Of a DNA stretch of 9,850 nucleotides, positions 6,581 to 9,850 are shown piece by piece; position 1 is the first letter of the stretch; every line of letters starts with the position of its first letter. Where the stretch lies: assembly GCA_035547955.1 (NCBI GenBank), contig DASZTR010000161.1:1-9850 (forward strand), in the 5' to 3' direction. This DNA is from Nitrososphaera sp035547955. Its GTDB lineage: Archaea; Thermoproteota; Nitrososphaeria; Nitrososphaerales; Nitrososphaeraceae. The position numbers and the translations under genes were made by a program. The notes under the pieces were generated by a model. That model did no database searches. It was not told where the DNA came from and was given only the letters and a program-made list of their open reading frames with translations.

Positions 6581-6600
6581 GCAACTTTTTTCTTGGTTGC
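6581..6600 (+). terminator. Candidate terminator after glyA
   Basis: GCAAC (6581-6585) and GTTGC (6596-6600) can pair across a loop containing a T6 run. Archaeal termination relies mainly on U-rich tracts, and this one lies about 55 nt after the glyA stop codon. The hairpin is weak, so the T-tract is the better evidence. Confidence 0.4.
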
Positions 6601-6848
6601 CAGATCCATTGTCATTAGACAATTCGCCAAGCAGCATAAGCAGAGTATAGTCGTTACTTTGATAATCTTCAGGCAAAAAAATATTTGCTATTTGATAGGC
6701 AAGAAAAGGAAGGTAGGCTACCGCATTTAATAATATAGCAACAAAATTTTTTGCTACTTTAATTTTATTTCAGAGTCTAGGGGCAATAACAGTATTAGCC
6801 AAAACACAAGGAATGATAAAGGAAAACCGTCGTTCCTATTTTTGCTGG

Positions 6849-6876
6849 CATGTATGTGTGAATGTATGTATGTATC
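6849..6876. repeat. Imperfect ATGT tetranucleotide repeat
   Basis: The sequence runs CATGTATGTGTGAATG and then TATGTATGTATCC: several copies of ATGT with two interruptions, followed by a pyrimidine-rich stretch to about 6907. It lies in noncoding sequence; no function is evident. Confidence 0.55.
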
Positions 6877-7110
6877 CTTTTTTCCTCTTGTCCTGTTTTT
6901 GCTCCTGACGACATGCACTTAATATTTGGTATAACTTGCTATGAGTCACTTTAAACAGTTTCAAGACCCGCAATTGAAGTGATGGGATAAAGTAGCAGAG
7001 AGATCACTATCATTGTAACTGAAAAAGTGGGTACATATACGCAAGAAGCCCTGATCAGGGCCATTATAGAGGATATTGTCTCAAAACGGCCGCTTTATGG
7101 AGAAGAATAG

Positions 7111-7120
7111 TCTTTAATAT
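7111..7120 (+). promoter_or_regulatory. TATA-like promoter element for the MEDS gene
   Basis: TCTTTAATAT is a good archaeal TATA-like block. It is centred near 7116, about 30-38 nt before the possible starts (TTG 7145, GTG 7148, ATG 7154). It would place transcription initiation at about 7142-7146, giving a leaderless or very short-leader mRNA. Confidence 0.45.
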
Positions 7121-7144
7121 CATCCACGCAAAAGATGCGCGAGA

Positions 7145-7723
7145 TTGGTGGAAATGCCGCTGCCATCCGACGACGGAATAAAGAGAGAAATCGGACGATC
7201 AGGCTTTTACGAACACAATATGCTTGTTTATCCGGATTTAGACTCCTTCCAAGAGATCTATTGTGGATATGCCAAGAAACATCTGGAACCGCCGCATAAT
7301 GAAATCGTGCTGATAGTGACTCACTATCAAGATATTGGCAAGGTACGCAGGAATTTATTGGCGGCAGGAGTGGATGTCAGCAAATACGAGAAGAAAGAAG
7401 GCTCCCTCATAATTCTAGACTCTGTCCAGTCATATCACGCAAATAGCGACCATACAGGAGTGTTGAAATTGGCAGAATCTTTAGTAGAAAAGGCAGAGAG
7501 GGAAGGCAGAACTGGGGTGTGTGTGTTTGGGGACATCGGCTCTTTCTTTTTGTTTGACAGAGTTCCCGAGCTTTTACAGTACGAGTTGTCCATTCCAAAA
7601 AGACTGCCGATTAAACTAAAGTCGTTCTGCAGCTATCACGCCGACGACTATGGCAAGCTCTCAAACGAAGAGAAGAAAATACTGGTAGACAATCATTTTA
7701 GGCGCATCCAGCCCCTCAATTAG
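7145..7723 (+). CDS. MEDS-domain (DcmR-like sensory) protein, stand-alone
   Basis: The open frame encodes up to 192 aa from TTG at 7145; an ATG at 7154 (189 aa, MPLPSDDG) is the more conventional start, and a GTG at 7148 is also possible. Sequence features match the MEDS domain, the sensory region first described in the dichloromethane regulator DcmR and in methanogen proteins. These are NMLVYPDLDSFQEIYCGY, a VRRNLLAAGVDVSKYEKKEGSL block, LIILDSVQSY, GVCVFGDIGSFF, then LKSFCSYHADDYGKLS. The domain resembles a RecA/KaiC-derived fold without an obvious Walker A motif. There is no DNA-binding or kinase domain, so it presumably acts through a partner. A receiver gene and a histidine kinase follow on the same strand. 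The MEDS assignment is from memory of the family pattern; ligand and partner are unknown. Confidence 0.8.
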   Translation: MVEMPLPSDDGIKREIGRSGFYEHNMLVYPDLDSFQEIYCGYAKKHLEPPHNEIVLIVTHYQDIGKVRRNLLAAGVDVSKYEKKEGSLIILDSVQSYHANSDHTGVLKLAESLVEKAEREGRTGVCVFGDIGSFFLFDRVPELLQYELSIPKRLPIKLKSFCSYHADDYGKLSNEEKKILVDNHFRRIQPLN

Positions 7724-7810
7724 ATAAGAAGCATCTCGCATATACCTCTGGAAAAAAGAGAGCGTGATTTACAGAAATGTTTTTCGCTATAGAATCTGGT
7801 AATAACATTT

Positions 7811-7826
7811 AGAAATACTTATTTCT
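7811..7826. promoter_or_regulatory. Perfect inverted repeat over the receiver-gene promoter
   Basis: AGAAATA, two bases (CT), then TATTTCT: 7-bp arms that match exactly. It overlaps the AT-rich block that best fits a TATA box, about 40 nt before the receiver ATG at 7858. A dimeric regulator bound here would compete with TBP. It could alternatively be an AT-rich promoter that is symmetric by chance. Confidence 0.45.
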
Positions 7827-7857
7827 GCATTCATGACCTACGAATTGCATCTGCAAA

Positions 7858-8256
7858 ATGATATCATCATCGCCGCAGCCTCGTAGTCCGCACAAAGTCA
7901 TGGTAGTTGACGACGAAAGGGATGTACTGGACGTAACAGAAATGTCCATTGAACAGTGCGGCTATCACGTTGAGTCGTTTTCAGACCCTCGTGCAGCTTT
8001 GCAGAGGTTCAAGCAGAGCCCAGAGGAATTCTCGCTTGTATTGAGCGACATAAGGATGCCCGTCCTGGACGGCATCGCGTTTTCCCAAGAACTACTAAAG
8101 ATAAAAAGCAACGTCAAGATACTCCTAATGACTGCTTTTGACATAGATGCTTACATCTTTAACAAATTACCGACTATAAGAAAAGAAGACGTTGTGCGAA
8201 AGCCGTTCCTCCTTCAGGATCTGTGCAAGACTGTCAACCAGCGTCTAAAGAGATAA
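7858..8256 (+). CDS. Single-domain response regulator (CheY-like receiver)
   Basis: The protein is 132 aa and consists of one receiver domain with no output domain. Expected residues are present: D18 and D19 (VMVVDDE, Mg binding), phospho-acceptor D64 in LSDIRMPVLDG, T92 in LLMTAF, and K115 in RKPF. The first 12 residues are a Ser/Pro-rich extension before the first beta strand; M15 is too deep in the strand to be the start. Such stand-alone receivers relay phosphate between proteins or act by binding partners. The histidine kinase starting 38 nt downstream is its likely phosphodonor, and the MEDS gene 134 nt upstream may belong to the same pathway. Confidence 0.93.
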   Translation: MISSSPQPRSPHKVMVVDDERDVLDVTEMSIEQCGYHVESFSDPRAALQRFKQSPEEFSLVLSDIRMPVLDGIAFSQELLKIKSNVKILLMTAFDIDAYIFNKLPTIRKEDVVRKPFLLQDLCKTVNQRLKR

Positions 8257-8270
8257 AACGCTTAGAGTGC

Positions 8271-8284
8271 TCTATTGCAATAGA
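8271..8284. promoter_or_regulatory. Perfect 14-bp palindrome before the histidine kinase
   Basis: TCTATTGCAATAGA equals its own reverse complement. It lies in the 38-nt gap between the receiver stop and the kinase start, 10 nt before the TTG at 8295. It could be an operator for the kinase gene or a small RNA hairpin over its translation start. Confidence 0.45.
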
Positions 8285-8294
8285 ATAACACAAG

Positions 8295-9850
8295 TTGCGC
8301 TCACAAATTGCCATCTTGGTTGCGATCATCGCCGCGTCTTTGTCGACCGCGTTCATCTTGTACACTTCCTCGGTATCTGCAGCCGAGACTGTGAACGAGC
8401 TTGCACTGCAAAACATAAGATCAAATGCAGAGATTCAGGCAAGTGACCTGTCGCACATCCTTGCCAGCAAGATACAGGGGGTGGCATCAAACCTCCAGGT
8501 AATATCAATCACGGATGGCGTGCAAAATCAAGAACCGGACAAGGCGAGGATAGTCCTTGACGAGGGGCAAAACTCTACATCTGATTTGACATCATTCTAC
8601 ATGCTGCTCGACAAGGACGGCAAGATGCTTCTCATTAGCAATGCCAATGAAACTACTATGCAGAGATATGGCGGAACGGACTTGAGCTACAGAGACTATT
8701 TTGTAAAACCAAAGGAAACGCTCCAGCACTACTATGGGAACGTAATAGAGTCAAATGATAACGTGCAGAGAGTCTATTTCTCATATCCGGTGATCAGCAG
8801 GGAACAACAACAGCTACCGCAAGGGGGAAGAACAATAACAACAGCTACCGCTGCAGGCGATAATAATAGTAGCAGTGGTGGTGGTCAAACAGGCGCCGGC
8901 ACGTTCAACGGAGTAGTTGTTGCGGCAGTCGATGTCAGGCAAATGGGCAGATTTCTCCAAAGCCAAATACCTGCAAAATATGCAGGCTCTGTCGGCCTGA
9001 TGGATTCACACGGAGCAATACTCTACTCTCAGAATACTACCCTCATTGGAAAGAAGGTAACTGGGCCCGAATTCCAGTCGCTGCTGCTCTCCGCAGGCAG
9101 GGAATTCCAGCAATCATTTAACAAATTCTTAGAAGATTCGCTTAAAGGCCAGACAGGCTCAAGCCACTTTGCAATAAATGGAACGTCCATTACAATTGCG
9201 TACCAGCCAGTAGCCGTGCAACAGCAGACTTTTGGTGTCCTATACGTTTCCCTCGCGCAAAACATCGGAGGCAACAATGATGAAGATAATGGCGGTGGCA
9301 TTGCCAGTGGTGGCGGCAATGGCAGATCAATATTTGAGCCGGCATCCTTGATTGCGCAACAAAGAAACATGAGTATCTTGCTCATCGCGGCGGTAGGCGC
9401 AGTTGCGGTAGCAGCGGCCTACTTGGTCATGTCGTGGAACAGAAAGCTAGAATCCACGGTAAGGAAAAAGACATCAGAGCTCGACACTGCCAATCGATCA
9501 CTTGCAGAATCTAATGCACAGCTGGTCGAAGCAAACGAGATGCTAGAAGCTCATGACAAGATGCAAACGGAATTTGTCAACATAGCAGCTCACGAGCTTA
9601 GGACTCCGATACAGCCGATCATAGGAGTGATAGAGCTGCTGAAAAGTAAAAAAAGTAAGGATCGCGATAATGATGACAACAGAGGCGGTGGCAGTAGTAG
9701 TAAGCCGTCGTCGTCAAGCACGTTATCAGCAGGAGAAGTAGAGATTACATCCAAGCAGCTTGACATAATGGACAGAAACGCCAAGCGCCTCCAAAAGCTG
9801 TCGTCTGAAATACTGGACGCAACGAGGATTGAGGCAGGCACGCTCAGGCT
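8295..9850 (+). CDS. Membrane sensor histidine kinase with dCache domain, partial (3' end outside window)
   Basis: The frame is open from a stop at 8286-8288 to the right edge (518 codons). It has no early ATG; TTG at 8295 is the best start, with TTG 8316 as the alternative. The layout is: TM1 at residues about 5-23; an extracellular dCache-type sensor (about 30-340) with the hallmark DLSYRDYF at 129-136; TM2 at about 359-381; a coiled coil (about 383-430); then a HisKA domain with phospho-accepting H433 in AAHELRTPIQPI. The ATPase domain is beyond the window. Two Gly/Asn/Ser/Asp-rich stretches interrupt the sensor domain, and a 31-residue low-complexity insert (450-480) separates the HisKA helices. 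It probably phosphorylates the receiver encoded just upstream. The ligand is unknown. Confidence 0.9.
   Translation, partial: MRSQIAILVAIIAASLSTAFILYTSSVSAAETVNELALQNIRSNAEIQASDLSHILASKIQGVASNLQVISITDGVQNQEPDKARIVLDEGQNSTSDLTSFYMLLDKDGKMLLISNANETTMQRYGGTDLSYRDYFVKPKETLQHYYGNVIESNDNVQRVYFSYPVISREQQQLPQGGRTITTATAAGDNNSSSGGGQTGAGTFNGVVVAAVDVRQMGRFLQSQIPAKYAGSVGLMDSHGAILYSQNTTLIGKKVTGPEFQSLLLSAGREFQQSFNKFLEDSLKGQTGSSHFAINGTSITIAYQPVAVQQQTFGVLYVSLAQNIGGNNDEDNGGGIASGGGNGRSIFEPASLIAQQRNMSILLIAAVGAVAVAAAYLVMSWNRKLESTVRKKTSELDTANRSLAESNAQLVEANEMLEAHDKMQTEFVNIAAHELRTPIQPIIGVIELLKSKKSKDRDNDDNRGGGSSSKPSSSSTLSAGEVEITSKQLDIMDRNAKRLQKLSSEILDATRIEAGTLR

Larger units (their letters stand above)
6528..7144. 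other. AT-rich intergenic region, about 620 bp, no secure gene
   Basis: Between glyA and the MEDS gene the sequence is much richer in A+T than its neighbours. It holds a T-tract near 6585, several small hairpins with TTGCTA/TAGCAA arms (6685-6702, 6736-6756), a bulged hairpin at 6782-6800, a tetranucleotide repeat at 6849-6876, and a pyrimidine-rich stretch at 6876-6907. It also holds short open frames, the best at 7003-7110. I see no tRNA, rRNA, insertion-sequence end or CRISPR repeat. Confidence 0.6.

Noticed and set aside
5634..6584. 316-codon minus-strand open frame opposite glyA
   Set aside because: It is antisense to the conserved SHMT core, with a composition (many C, H, R, L) typical of reverse-frame translation of GC-rich coding sequence.
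6849..6876. ATGT repeat as a CRISPR or phase-variation element
   Set aside because: It is too short and irregular, has no spacers, and is not inside or at the promoter spacing of any gene.
7135..7300. Alternative frame from the ATG at 7135 (MREIGGNAAAIRRR)
   Set aside because: It ends after about 54 codons, is Arg-rich and overlaps the clearly conserved MEDS frame.

Overview
The window looks like part of a chromosome from an ammonia-oxidising archaeon of the Nitrososphaera group (Thaumarchaeota/Nitrososphaerota). This is inferred from gene content and protein signatures only. The evidence is archaeal-type early riboflavin enzymes (GTP cyclohydrolase III, archaeal RIB7-type reductase) beside a bacterial-type riboflavin synthase, AT-rich TATA-like promoters placed for leaderless or short-leader transcripts, a histidine kinase with an AAHELRTPIQPI H-box, and N/D/G/S-rich linkers.

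Bases 1-4083 (minus strand) are a compact riboflavin operon read right to left: ribE (riboflavin synthase), ribB (DHBP synthase), ribH (lumazine synthase), arfA (GTP cyclohydrolase III), an amidohydrolase-family deaminase, and arfC (reductase, cut by the window edge). ribB-ribH are 6 nt apart. The next three junctions overlap by 23, about 20 and 4 nt. The deaminase is the most interesting gene. It carries the full metal-site and H-x-x-E signature of the aminohydrolases and is translationally coupled to the reductase, so it is a good candidate for the poorly assigned pyrimidine-deaminase step of archaeal riboflavin synthesis. A second promoter with a palindrome lies between ribE and ribB.

Bases 4084-6527 (plus strand, divergent from the operon) hold a class II (AcuC-like) histone-deacetylase-family protein followed by serine hydroxymethyltransferase (glyA). 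The deacetylase reading frame is broken by one extra T in a T5 run at 4453-4457. Its C-terminal part then runs in frame, without a stop, into glyA. This could be a real fusion, a pseudogene, or a sequence error next to a separately started glyA.

Bases 6528-7144 are an AT-rich gap of about 620 bp. It holds a T-tract that may terminate glyA, small hairpins, a tetranucleotide repeat and a few short protein-like frames, but no secure gene.

Bases 7145-9850 (plus strand) are a signalling module: a stand-alone MEDS-domain protein, a single-domain CheY-like receiver, and a membrane dCache histidine kinase that runs off the right edge. Near-perfect or perfect palindromes sit in the promoter of the receiver gene and just before the kinase start, suggesting regulated expression.
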